Below are positions 38,124 through 49,488 of a stretch of DNA of 64,000 nucleotides, piece after piece. Position numbers and translations under genes: made by a program. Numbering within the stretch: position 1 is the first letter of the stretch; the number at the start of each line of letters is the position of its first letter. Below the pieces are notes generated by a model. That model was not told the DNA's origin. It saw only the letters and a list, made by a program, of their open reading frames with translations, and did not search any database. The stretch comes from Epiperipatus broadwayi (lineage: Eukaryota > Onychophora > Udeonychophora > Euonychophora > Peripatidae), in the NCBI GenBank assembly GCA_028023455.1, contig JAQFVV010006640.1, positions 204,001-268,000 of the forward strand, written 5' to 3'.

Positions 38124-38228
38124 TATATGTCATAGCATCGGCCAGGAGGCGAACCCGCAACAATCTTCTGCAACCAACTGCTTGCTTGCAAGGTGGCTGC
38201 GCTGACCTCTCGGCTAACAACACTTGAC
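38124..38228 (-). mobile_element. Short tRNA-derived SINE, copy 4
   Basis: The minus strand begins GTCAAGTGTTGTTAGCCGAG, then AGGTCAGCGCAGCCACCTTG, CAAGCAAGCAG and GCGGGTTCGCCTCC. It ends GATGCTATGACATAT plus an A-tail. TAGTATTT flanks both sides. It is one of the best-preserved copies. Confidence 0.9.
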
Positions 38229-38859
38229 TAGTATTTCCATCTTCAGATTTTGATTTTAAACAACAACAAATTATTCTCACTTGAAGATAGTTTTTTAAAA
38301 ATACCATGAAGGCAATTTGACTTCCATAAGTTTTAAATTTGACTTATAATTATTAACAAATAAAAGTGGTCTTGTAACTAGCACATATCTCTTCTCTTTA
38401 TACTCATAACATTAAGTTCAGATTAGATGAGAACGGAAAAATTTTAAGGTCACAAAAAGACTAATCGAATGAGTTTGTTAATTAATAGTGGGCCGATATT
38501 TAATATGTAAAGTTCCAAGTTAATTTTGTTGTAAAAATATAAAAATGAGATTATAATATGATGATCTTCTTTAATAGAAGAAAAGATGTTACTATTTTGG
38601 GGCTAAGCTCATGATTATCTTTAACTTATCTTTAATAATAACTAGTCAGATGTTCCATTTTGTAAACATTTTTGTGATTAATTATCTGGAATAGTACCAA
38701 TAATAAAATTATATTTTAATTTGTTTAGGTAATGTTATATTTTTTTGATAAAAAGTTTTGTATATATATACCAAGATGTAGATTTAAAAAAGTACAGTTC
38801 CAAAAAAGAAATAGCACAAAATTAATGAGAAATTAAAAGCAAAGAAAAAATTAAAAATA

Positions 38860-38961
38860 GTCAAGTGTTGTTATCCAAGAGGTCATCGCACCCACCTTGC
38901 AAGCAAGTAGTTGGTCGCAGACGGGTGTGGGTTCATGTCCCGGACGATGCTATGACATGAG
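38860..38961 (+). mobile_element. Short tRNA-derived SINE, copy 5
   Basis: GTCAAGTGTTGTTATCCAAG, CCACCTTGCAAGCAAGTAG, GTGGGTTCATGTCCCGG and GATGCTATGACATGAG are followed by A8. AAATTAAAAAT-type sequence on both sides is a probable target duplication. Confidence 0.9.
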
Positions 38962-39169
38962 AAAAAAAAGTAAAATTAAAAATGTAATTAAATAATAAGA
39001 CTCAAAGAAGTCCTCTTAAATTATTAATAGCAAAGAAGGGAATGCATATTTTTTTATATAAGCATATCACACTTAATTATTTTTTCTCCATTAAATAACT
39101 TTTTTTTTTTTTTTTTTTAAAAAAAAAATAGGTTAAGGGTTAAGACTACTATTTATTAAAGTTACTAAC

Positions 39170-39423
39170 TTTAGTAATTCCTATTACTCCAATGTTGCCG
39201 CTTAATGTAGAAAAACCTGTTCCTGTCCCACAACCTCCTGCAATGATGCAGCCTACGCCTTCTACTGCAATTCCTCGATTTATTGCATGACTTGGTGGAG
39301 GTGGTACTAGACACATTTGTGCACAAGCATAGTATTCTCCAATTGAATCCACAATTGACGCTACCATACTTGGCATAATTCCAAATATTCCAGCTAAGCT
39401 TATAGTCGGAGCTCCCCATTGTC
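39170..39423 (-). CDS. SLC23A1/2-like: SLC23-family transporter, internal exon 2: TM8 to TM10 substrate-site region
   Basis: This exon carries the substrate-site core of the transporter. After the split Gly codon it reads [11 protein letters not shown], then the TM8 region [14 protein letters not shown], the loop [14 protein letters not shown]9 ([10 protein letters not shown]) and the NAT signature [11 protein letters not shown]. In known members the TM8 acidic pair is usually E...D (ESIGDYY) and the NAT signature starts with Q, E or P before N-x-G. Here the pair reads D...E and the residue before N is Gly. The exon is 254 nt: two bases finish the Gly codon and 84 codons follow, with no stop. 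The acceptor is AG before GACAATGG and the donor is AAA/GTTAGT. It ends in phase 0 and joins the next exon as GITK/TASRK, where the family has GITKVGSRR. Confidence 0.95.
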
Positions 39424-39531
39424 CTAAATGAATGTATACATAATAAACTTAAATGAAGTTTATTGTATTAATTTACTATAATAATATATATTTTAAATAC
39501 AAGCATAATTCATATAGTTGGAGTTGAAATG

Positions 39532-40018
39532 TAATTATAGGGGATCTGAACACAGAATAAACTTCAGCTATCCACTCTATCTCCAACAGATACATATCTA
39601 CACACATGTGAAAAAGATAAATGATCTCCAATATATGTATTTCGTGTTGAATCAATTCTCATCAGTTAGACCAGATCATATCACTTACACGTGTATATAA
39701 TCAGTGCTCAGTTTATATTAAGATAGTAAATCTTCGACTTTAATGGACAGGCTTCAATCTACTCCAACCAAAGTTGGGGGATGGAGTAGATTGAAACCTG
39801 TCCATTAAAGTTTGAATATTTTCTATTTAATTATAAACCGAGCACTGATTGTATATATGTGTTGGAGATGATGATCTGGACCAACTGGTTCAGCACAAAA
39901 TATGTATATTGAAGATCATTTATCTTTTTCATAAGTGTGTGGTTATTTGTATCGGTTGTAGGAGATAGAGTGGATAGCTAAAGGGAACTTCAAAGTCTGT
40001 GTTCAGATCCCCTATAAT
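39532..40018. mobile_element. Foldback element, diverged relative of the 19.7-kb family
   Basis: The arms AATTATAGGGGATCTGAACA and its complement close on a spacer near 39766-39775. Internal blocks AAAAGATAAATGATCTCCAA, ATCAGTGCTCAGTTTATATT and AGACCAGAT are shared with 19.8-19.95 kb. The sequence is about 490 bp with no ORF. It lies in the intron just left of... the 39.4-kb exon side, on its right flank. Confidence 0.85.
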
Positions 40019-40220
40019 TTTAATAATATAAATAAATATAGGTTATTTTCATTGGAGTCTTGTTATCTTCAATTATATATGTGAGTGTGTGTATATATCA
40101 TTTCTAATATAAGTTGGTTATACAAAATAAATCTAATTAATATAAAATGTAATGAATATTAAATACGTACTATTTTAAATATCTTATTCAAATATAAAAT
40201 CGATATTTTATCCTATATAA

Positions 40221-41540
40221 TCAATAAAGCAAGTCATATATAACTTAACATTGCTGTTTAAAAGCTTGTATTTACAAATATGTAATATAGGGAGCGTACC
40301 AATAGCTCAAACGAGCTTTTATTTAAGAAAGGCGGTAAGAGAAAATATTTAAAATATCTAGAATATTTTTATCCCCTCACCTCAGCGAGGAGCGAGAACA
40401 TTCAGACACTAGATTTAAAATATTAACTAAAAACCCAGCACTTATTTAATACGTAACTACTGAGAAGATAATCTGAAATTTTCAGACATAAAAAGCTATC
40501 TAACTCAAATAGCTATATGGGACTGAACCAAATTCACATCTACCAAATATTAATAGCATCGCCAAAGCCTTAAAGGTAAAATTATAATAATCACTAACTT
40601 AATACACTGTACAGGCTTACACACACCTGCACATATATAATGTAATATATAAGGGATTCGAACTCAGACTTTCAAAAGACCCTCTGCTCTCCATACCATC
40701 TCATATTGCTGACTCACCTGATCATACATATGTTGAAAAGATAAATAATCACCAATATACGTATTTCATGCTAAACCAGAAATTATCAGTTGGTCCAGAT
40801 TACTATATCCATACAATCAATAAAGCAAGTCATATATAACGTGATATTGCTTTTAAAAGCTTTTTTTTAAAATATTGTAAAATAAAAGCGTTACCAATAG
40901 CTCAAACAAGCTCTTATTTAATAACTGCTAGACAGAGAAAATATTTGAATACAAGCTTTCTAAAAGCAATGTCACGTTATATATGACATGCTTTATTGCT
41001 TATTATAATTTCACCTTTAAGACTTTGGCAATGGTAAGGCTATTAATTTGTGGTAGATCTAAATTTGGTTCAGTCCCATAAAGCTCTTGGAGTTAGATAG
41101 TTAAATCTAAAGACATTTTTATGTCTGAAAATTTCAGATTTTCTTCTCAATAGTTATACATTAAATAAGTGTTGGATTTTGAATTGATATTTTAGATCTA
41201 GTGGCTCTTCACTGAGGGGGGACATAAAAAAAAAAAAATTTCTAGACCATACTTATTAAATAAGAGCTTGTTTGAGCCATTGGTATGCTCTCTATAGTAC
41301 TTATTTGTAAATACAAGCTTTTTAAAAGCAATGGCATGAGCTCATATTAAATAAGTACTGGGTTTTGAGTTGATGTTTCAGATCTAGTGTATCACCCTCA
41401 CTGAGGTAGGCCATAAACTCTAAACCAATTGGTCTGGGAATAAGAATATTCTAGATAGAGATTTTAAACATTTTCTCTTACTGCACTTATTAAATAAGAA
41501 CTTGTTTGAGCCACTGCTCCTTATATTACATATTCGTCGC
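40221..41540. mobile_element. Nested palindromic elements
   Basis: The outer arms start TCAATAAAGCAAGTCATATA at 40223 and run to about 40600 (ending AAGCCTTAAAGGTAAAATTA). They are mirrored from about 40998 (TAATTTCACCTTTAAGAC) to about 41335 (AAGCTTTTTAAAAGCAATGG). Between them lie a fragment of the 19.7-kb foldback family (40604-40812) and an inner hairpin (about 40816-40985) made of the same terminal sequence. From 41337 to 41530 part of the right arm is repeated once more. A further end fragment is at about 45238-45278. Confidence 0.75.
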
Positions 41541-41633
41541 ATTCCAAATGAAACGCAATAGAGTTTGATTGCATTTTAGGTTATTTAAAATATGCATTTA
41601 AGACTACAATATATTTAGCAGATTTTTTTTTTC

Positions 41634-41732
41634 ATATGTCATAGCATCGGCCGGGCGCGAATCCACAACCGTCTGCAACCAACTACTTGCTTGCATGGCG
41701 GCTGCGATACCTCTCGGCTAACAACACAAGAC
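41634..41732 (-). mobile_element. Short tRNA-derived SINE, copy 6, with 15-bp target duplication
   Basis: The minus strand reads GTTGTTAGCCGAGAGGTATC, then CATGCAAGCAAGTAG, GTTGTGGATTCGCGCCC and GATGCTATGACATATG with an A-tail. ATATTTAGCAGATTT is found at 41611-41625 and 41733-41747, a perfect 15-bp target duplication. Confidence 0.92.
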
Positions 41733-41747
41733 ATATTTAGCAGATTT

Positions 41748-43382
41748 AACTCAAAAAATGACTTATAATGGAAGAAGATATATAATAATAACACTTGATA
41801 TTTCCAACTTTTAAAAGTACACTAGAGAATATATACTATGACTTACAAATCTAAATTTCAAAAGATTTATTTAAAACATCATGTTTAAAAATATCAATAA
41901 GATGATAAAAAATATTGTAATAAAATCGTTTATTTCAGTAATCCGAAATAAAAAAAAGCAGCAGTTTAGTAATAATTTTTTTATTGAAATAAGAAAAGTA
42001 TGCAGCAAAAAAAAAAAAAAAATAGTACGAAATATTTAAAAACATCCCGTTTAGAAGATTGGGAAAAAAAATAAAGGCAAAGAAATTTTTATAAAAGCAT
42101 AGAGTGTAAAAATATCTTTCTAGTATTGTAAGAATAATGTCATTGAAATACATTTGGCAGCATAAAATGTATATAAAAATTCTACACAAAACCTGGTTTC
42201 AAAAAAATAACCAAAAAAGTAATAGCTTATTCAATAACGTCAAAAGATATCACCTAAGGAAAAAGAGGAGGAGTGGCTTAGAGCTGCAAAAAGAAAATCC
42301 ATATATTAAAAACAGAAAATAAATTTAAAGTTTCATAGCGGTTTCTGGAAAAATGTTAAAGTGATATTAATATATATGAAATAAAAAAAGATAATAGAAA
42401 TTACAAATTTCAGTCTTTTATTAATTATATATGAAATATCATTAGGCTAAAATTTTATAAATATAATGCAGACCACATCCAAACACTAAGATAATTTATA
42501 GAAACGCCAATACTGTAAAAAAAGTTACCATTTTGTATTGGATTTGGGGAATGCAAAAAATATATTTAATAAAAGCTTTTATATTAAGGCACAACTTTAT
42601 AATACAGATGTACAATATTTTCAAAGTTTAAAGAATGAACTATTTATCAAAGATCTGTAGCAGTGGGTAGATTAATATATAAAAACATGGAACATAATGA
42701 TATTACTTTTTCAAGGTTTATTTTACTGGGATTTTGTTAACAGTATTTGGGAAATTAAAAAAAAAAAAAAACAGATCTTAAAATAAATAAGATTAGTTTC
42801 AATTCTTTAACATTATAAGAAATAGTAGGTGATAACAGATCAAAATCAAATAGGATTAAACATATGTATTAAAAATAATAAATAATATTCTCTGAGTTTT
42901 CAAAAAAATGAGTTGATACTAATGAATTAGTAACTAGAAGGGATTTGAACTTAGACTTCCAAGATCACTACATCTATCTAATCCATCTTATATAATCGAT
43001 GCATATGACCACATAGATGTGAAAAAAGATAAATAATATCCAATATACATATTAGTCTGACTTCAAAAGCCTTCTAATTACATTAAGTTCAGTATACACA
43101 ATAAAGTTGTATTTTAATATAATAAACTAGTAGTTAAAAATTTTTAATATTTTGAACAAATTATTTATTTATGGAAGGATAGAAAAATTGTACAATATAG
43201 ATAAATCTAAATATTAAAAACTCAATAATAAAAAGTATATTCAAGTACCTGCCAGAAATGTTTGATATGAAAGTGTTCTACCAGTTCTATTTCCAGATGT
43301 TAGGCACTTAATAGAAGTGTAACACATATTATACTAGTAGAGTATTCAGGATTAATAAGAAGAAAACAAAAGTAAAATACAC
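41748..43382. other. AT-rich intron sequence with a foldback fragment
   Basis: At about 42935-43070 GGGATTTGAACTTAGACTTC, ATGTGAAAAAAGATAAATAA and ATCCAATATACATAT match part of the 19.7-kb foldback family. The rest is AT-rich with no recognisable content. Confidence 0.55.
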
Positions 43383-43690
43383 AGGGGCAAAATTATCCAT
43401 ACAGTAATGCCTTTCAGTGCAAGCCAGAGTAATCAATGAATGCAGGAAGGTTTGTGCATAAAATACCTATCTAGTGCGTACTCATCCAATATCTCTAGAC
43501 TAGTTTCCAGCTTATGCCTTTCATCAGTGAGGAGCCTTGGATCTGAGAGTATTGCCCTAGATCTTGGAATCTAATGCACCTCTCCAGCAGCCACCATTTA
43601 CCTTATTAGCTAACTATAAAGTTTTGGGTTCAAAGTAAAAACACAATAATATTTTCTGTTCAAACTCACTATAGTTGTATAGATCTGTCT
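43383..43690. mobile_element. Hairpin TIR family, copy b (one end)
   Basis: GGGGCAAAATTATCCATACA, GCAAGCCAGAGTAATCAATG, CATAAAATACCTATCTAGTG and CTCCAGCAGCCACC follow the left two-thirds of the copy at 23.6 kb. The right TIR is missing. Confidence 0.8.
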
Positions 43691-43799
43691 TTGGTTCTTT
43701 AATTACCATAATCATCATAATCCTATTGGGTAGGACTGATATTAAACCATTAAACATCACATGATAACCATTCTTTATCCTTATACAAACTGATTATAC

Positions 43800-44132
43800 A
43801 GGTGTGAAACTCTCTCTATAGTAGCACCACTCAATGCAAGCCAGAGTAATCAATGGAGTCAGGAAGATTTGTGCATAAAATCTCTATTTCATGCCTACTC
43901 ATAAGGTAAAAAGTGACTTCTGGAGCATTGCATTAGATTCTAAGATCTAGGTGCAGTGCTTTCAGATCCAAAGTTTGTCATTGATGAAGGCCAAGAGCTA
44001 GAAACTAGTTTGGAAATAATATATAAGTAGTCACTAGATATGGAATTGATGCACAAATCTTTCTGAATCCATTGTTTACTCTGGCTTGCACTGAGTGGTG
44101 CTGCTGTATGGAGAGTTTTGTCTCTGTGTAAA
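43800..44132. mobile_element. Hairpin TIR family, copy c
   Basis: AAACTCTCTCTATAGTAGCA with CACTCAATGCAAGCCAGAG on the left is mirrored by CTCTGGCTTGCACTGAGTGG and CTGTATGGAGAGTTTTG on the right. It is about 330 bp and internally largely palindromic. Confidence 0.85.
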
Positions 44133-44201
44133 CAGCTTGTACAAACATAAAGAATGGTGATCATGTGCTGCTTAGTTGCTTAAAAGTAAAATTAATGAGA
44201 A

Positions 44202-44202
44202 T

Positions 44203-44243
<41 letters not shown>
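44202..44243 (+). repeat. (TG)n(GA)n microsatellite
   Basis: About 13 TG units are followed by about 8 GA units. Confidence 0.97.
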
Positions 44244-46043
44244 CAAGCAAATAGTTATCATTGATTTTAATGATTAAATTTAAAAGCTGGACAGGGCATT
44301 TTTTAAGAAAATGAGAATACATTGAATCCTAAACTAGAGTGTAAGTAATCTAAAATAATAATAAAAAAGAAGAAATATAAATGAAGTCAAATAAAGTTTA
44401 CAGGAATGTTGTGATGGGAATGGGGAGGGGGCTTAGTGAAAACACAATAATGCTTTATGGAAAGGGTTTAATACTACAACGTTTCATTAATTGCCTGATT
44501 ATCATGATGATTGACTGTACTATATCTGCATTGATAATTTTTTTATTCTAATAGACATTCAGATAAAATCCATATGTAATAGAAAAATTCATATTTTTTT
44601 ACAATATCATATTTAAATTTTAGTATTCTTTTTTTTTAAAAAAAAAAAAAAATTTAAAAAGATAATTTTTAAATTATGAATAAATTCTTTGTTTCATTCA
44701 TATTTTCAAAAGAAAATAATAGACGTTTTTTTTTTTTTTTACAAGGAAAAATTTTGCTGCAAAATATTAAGTTAATACTTTAAAAATTAGAATGTATTAG
44801 AATTATTTCGGTTAAAAATATGTTATTGTTTAGTTTTTTAAAGAGTTTCTTCATTTAATAATAAACATTTTATATAAATATAATTTTAACTATTATATTT
44901 ACTATATAAAATTCAGAGCCAAATTAATTTCTCTGGACTTTCACTAATATATAGTATTAGTTTTAATTTGTTTTTATTGTCTTGCTTGTCTAAGGACTTT
45001 GTTGATATGTATTTGATGTGTTTATTGAATTTTTGTTTATATTTTAAATGTCTTGATTATTGGTGTTAATGTATGATTTAGCCAACTTATCTTTAACTAG
45101 CAGTTTGATAATAGTAATTACATTGTTTTACTCCAGAATCATCTGTTGTGAGCACAAGTAGTTAATGGATACAAAACAGCGATATCTCAAACCAATATGT
45201 GGTTATTGACATAATAATGTCATGTCTATATGTAATTATCAATAAAGCAAGTCATATATAACGTGACATTGCTTTTATGTCTATACATATACATATGATA
45301 GATTCAAAATATAAAAAATGAAAATTTCAAGTCATTTTCTTTTTAGCAAAATAGTAATAAACATTATGTATGCAAAACAGAACTTTCTACTTACGAAAGT
45401 AATCAATTGCAATCTATTTTGGTTGCCATTTTGGAATTGCCATTTCCTATTCTTTGGTTACTCAAACTCAGCTGTAGTGTGTTGTGTGATTACTTCTGTC
45501 AAAAGTTACGCCCTAGTTATGACACTTTATTACAACACACAATCGTATTTTTGTCAAATTATTATTATAGTTCTTTTTCTTTTTTCTTTTTTTAAGATGT
45601 CAATATAAAGAAAAGTTTTTTTGAGATAAATAATTGTTTTTTTTTTCTTTTAATATATATAGAATATTGTGGAAACTAGCAAGTCAGTTATGCGATAATC
45701 ATTACAACCGGTTAAAACGGTAAAAAAAATTAACTATTGTTTTAATAAGTTTATTTTATCAAAGGGAATATGACCTTCCGGTGGAAGGTCATAAAATATT
45801 AAAGATACTTAAAATTATTTGCTAGCATTAAACTTATTTATAATCTTGTATATTTATGAGTAATTTTTTGGAATCATAGTTATTTTAAATATATATATTG
45901 TACTTGAGATTATAAGGAAAATAACGCCTAATGAAAAGTAATGTTATTCTAAGAAAGATGACTATTGAGGAATAATAGAAAAACAATGCATTTATATTAA
46001 GTTTTCTGTTACAACACAGATAGAGAAAATAGATATCATTTAT
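44244..46043. other. AT-rich intron sequence
   Basis: It holds A/T homopolymer runs near 44628-44655 and a short terminal fragment (CAATAAAGCAAGTCATATAT) of the 40.2-kb palindrome near 45240. The ORF at 45318-45608 has no recognisable domain. Confidence 0.5.
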
Positions 46044-46975
46044 TTCAATAATTGAAATAAATAATTTTATTAAACGCCCATTATTATATTAAGTAATAAT
46101 TTACTAAGGCTGTAACCTTAGAAATAAGCGTCTGAAAAATACGAAGGTAGGGACCTCTATAGGTCTTAAAACACAAGCTTACGCTATGAAGAAAAGAGAG
46201 AATCCTTCTTTACTTCAACCTACTTTTATATATAAATAGGTGAAGCTGAAGTGTTTTGATCTAAGAGTGTGAAGCTATTCAATACTTCACTAATTAAGTC
46301 CACAATTCTTATAATACATTAATACTCGCGAAATCTTACAATTTACTACGAGTCAATGAAAAGATCTTATAGTAAGAAATCTGTTACGATAATTTAAAGT
46401 TGTAATTATAAATTTTATTAAACGCCCATTATTATATTAAGTAATAATTTACTAAGGCTGTAACCTTAGAAATAAGCGTCTGAAAAATACGAAGGTAGGG
46501 ACCTCTATAGGTCTTAAAACACAAGCTTACGCTATGAAGAAAAGAGAGAATCCTTCTTTACTTCAACCTACTTTTATATATAAATAGGTGAAGCTGAAGT
46601 GTTTTGATCTAAGAGTGTGAAGCTATTCAATACTTCACTAATTAAGTCCACAATTCTTATAATACATTAATACTCGCGAAATCTTACAATTTACTACGAG
46701 TCAATGAAAAGATCTTATAGTAAGAAATCTGTTACGATAATTTAAAGTTGTAATTATAAATTTTATTAAACGCCCATTATTATATTAAGTAATAATTTAC
46801 TAAGGCTGTAACCTTAGAAATAAAAGTAGGTTGAAGTAAAGAAGGATTCTCTCTTTTCTTCATAGCGTAAGCTTGTGTTTTAAGACCTATAGAGGTCCCT
46901 ACCTTCGTATTTTTCAGACGCTTATTTCTAAGGTTACAGCCTTAGTAAATTATTATTCAATAATTGAAATAAATA
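46044..46975. mobile_element. Head-to-tail 348-bp repeat insertion with snap-back end and 20-bp target duplication
   Basis: Two apparently identical units of 348 bp (46063-46410, 46411-46758) are followed by about 64 bp of a third. Sequence then reverses: about 46823-46955 is the reverse complement of 46094-46226. The whole insertion is flanked by TTCAATAATTGAAATAAATA at 46044-46063 and 46956-46975, a 20-bp target duplication. Landmarks in a unit are GCGTCTGAAAAATACGAAGG, GGGACCTCTATAGGTC, CTTTACTTCAACCTAC, TGAAGCTATTCAATACTTCA and CTCGCGAAATCTTACAATTT. No ORF is present and no CUGANGA hammerhead core was found on either strand. The identity of the units points to a recent insertion or a collapsed/expanded assembly. 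Confidence 0.9.
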
Positions 46976-48629
46976 GTTTATCGTGCAAATGAGGGGGAGG
47001 GGGATACAATGATGGTTATAGTGATTAATATCTTTAAAGGAGAGAAGAAGAATAAAATGCAAGCATTTCAAAATAGATTAGATCTACTAATCTAAAAATA
47101 AAATATTCTATATTTTCAAAAAAGAAAAATGTTGAATTATAAAAATAAATTGTCATTTGTTTTAAATAGATTGTTATAGATTTGATTCATCTTTGACCTT
47201 TGTACATTCTTATAAAAAAATAGCAAGAATTCACTTTTTACTTGTAATATTTCTGGCAGCTCCTAATTTAACAGTCATTCATTTTTAAAATTTCTGACAT
47301 AATGCTCCAACAAACTATTGATATTTGGTTCAAATCAAGGTTTTGTGAGGAAAGTTTAAACATTACACTTTAAATAAATATTTATTAACAGGAGCGGCAG
47401 CGTGTTGTGTGTGTGGATGTAACAAAGCTGGTTATTTGCTAAAACGTACAATTTTGATATCTTTGTCTTGTCAAACATACTATGATTAACTTTAATACTA
47501 CATTTTTTAAATCATCTAATGCATTTTTATCATTTAGACATTTACAATTTTGTTTTGACAACCATTTTTCTTTTTTTTACCTTTTTTTTCATATCAATAA
47601 TAATTGCATCATTCTCTGGAATTTTTCTCTTTTTCACAGATTTAATTCCATGTCTCACTCCATCATTTAAAATAACTGGCATTTCAGAAGATATAGCAAG
47701 TATAACGATTATTTTGATTCCTTGTTTATAAGTCTTAGCATAATTCTTCTACAGATTTAATATGAGTATCTCTTTTTAAAATTAATTCCATCTTTTCTTT
47801 TTATTACTGAAATATATATTTTTTTAAATAAGATGTTGTTCTAATCTTTTGAAACTTATTTTCTTTTATATTTTTTTTTTCAAATTCACAATCATATTTT
47901 TAATTCATATTGCTTTTTTTCTTCATACATTCTCTTGGCTCAGTTGAAAATGTACTGGTGAATTTCTGCTTTTTATACCAGCTCTCTTCATTGCAGAAAT
48001 TATTAGTTTGTTATGTTACAATTAATTTTGAATTATCTTCAAAGTTTGTCAATATTTTAAAACAATTAGATGTCTACTTTCAATTTATTGGAATATTAAT
48101 GAAGATTAAATTTATCAACTGTTCAATAATATCTTTTTTAAAAAAATAGTAATTTTCATATCTTGCTAGTATAGTCTTACATCTTACATCTTGCTAATTG
48201 AAACTCAATATTTCTGTTAAATCTAATAAGAACATTACATTTCTGAAATACATATTTTCTGTTAATTACAATACAATACAATTCTATAAATATATTTTTA
48301 TTAGGATTCCTTCACCATTTACGTTTAGCATTTTTCTCTAAGAAAGAATTTAAAATATTCGATTTTTCTTTTTTTCTACAAAATTCACAAGAGTGTGTTC
48401 TTTTTTTTCCTTTTTGTCAACATAATCAAATTTATAATCAATATTTTTATTGTTTTTTCATCATTTTTCCATTATAGTATTAAATTCTCCCATAAAAAAT
48501 TTAAAATGTTGTTTGATCTGAGCAAAAATATCTGCTACATTTATATAAAAATCCTGCACTTCATCATAATTAGAACTTGTGACACAACTTCAGACTTATC
48601 TGTATTTGGTCATATCTAAGTATTGAGAG
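46976..48629. other. AT-rich intron sequence, T-rich on the plus strand
   Basis: Only chance hydrophobic reading frames caused by T-rich sequence (47482-48619). The minus strand is A-rich and may be decayed LINE sequence, but no motif is clear. Confidence 0.4.
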
Positions 48630-49394
48630 CACTTATAGAAAGGATCAATGAATATGATTTGCCATTATAGCTTTGGATTTTCCATATTCAAGTTTTGGGG
48701 CATCAAAATATAGATCCAAGATATTCTCATATTCTAAAGAATATTTATTGAAATGCAAAGCAATGATTTGATTACATTGTGACATTAAAAAGATTAAAAT
48801 TAACAAAGATGCAGAATAAGATCTTCAACTTTTTAAAGCAAGCTCATCAAAAATATTTGTTTATTAAAATTGGAAGCCTAAAGAAAAAATATTTAAGTCA
48901 TTTACATTTTGCAGATAAAGGGGTTTTTTTTTTTCAAATAATACCTCAGAGATTAGAATACATTTCAAGATTTATCAGATAAAAATAAAAAGGTAGGACT
49001 AAAGATAAATATTAAACAGTCTAAAGTAATGTTCAATGACTTCTTTTAGAAAGGATTATGATAATAATGAATTAGAAGTTAATATCATCAAATACTTTGG
49101 TCAGATAAAATTAATCCTAGAATTGGGATGAAGTATTTTTGTCAGAAATAATTTAATATTAAATAAATATACCTACATATTTGAAAAGTGAGCCATTTAA
49201 TAGATGTTTTCTTGCAAATTGTCACTTATGGATCTGCAACTTGGACACTTAACAAAAGAACAATATAAAGTTCTCAAATGTCTCAATGAAATATGAATTC
49301 ATATACAATATATTGGGAATTACAAAAAAGAATCAAAAGTGAAATACTTATGTGAGAGAATAACAGATACCATTGAAAAAGTGTAAAATGTTCT

Positions 49395-49451
49395 CTAAGC
49401 TAAAAAAATTATTAGATTAGTAATAATTGAAAGGTTGCTAGTAATGAAGAA

Positions 49452-49488
<37 letters not shown>

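Noticed and set aside
46063-46758. Hammerhead ribozyme in the 348-bp unit
   Set aside because: Neither strand has CUGANGA followed by a stem and GAAA. TTAGTGAAG...CTTCACAC on the minus strand is a plain hairpin.
46063-46975. CRISPR-like or centromeric satellite array
   Set aside because: There are only two full units, with a target duplication and an inverted end; no spacers and no long array.
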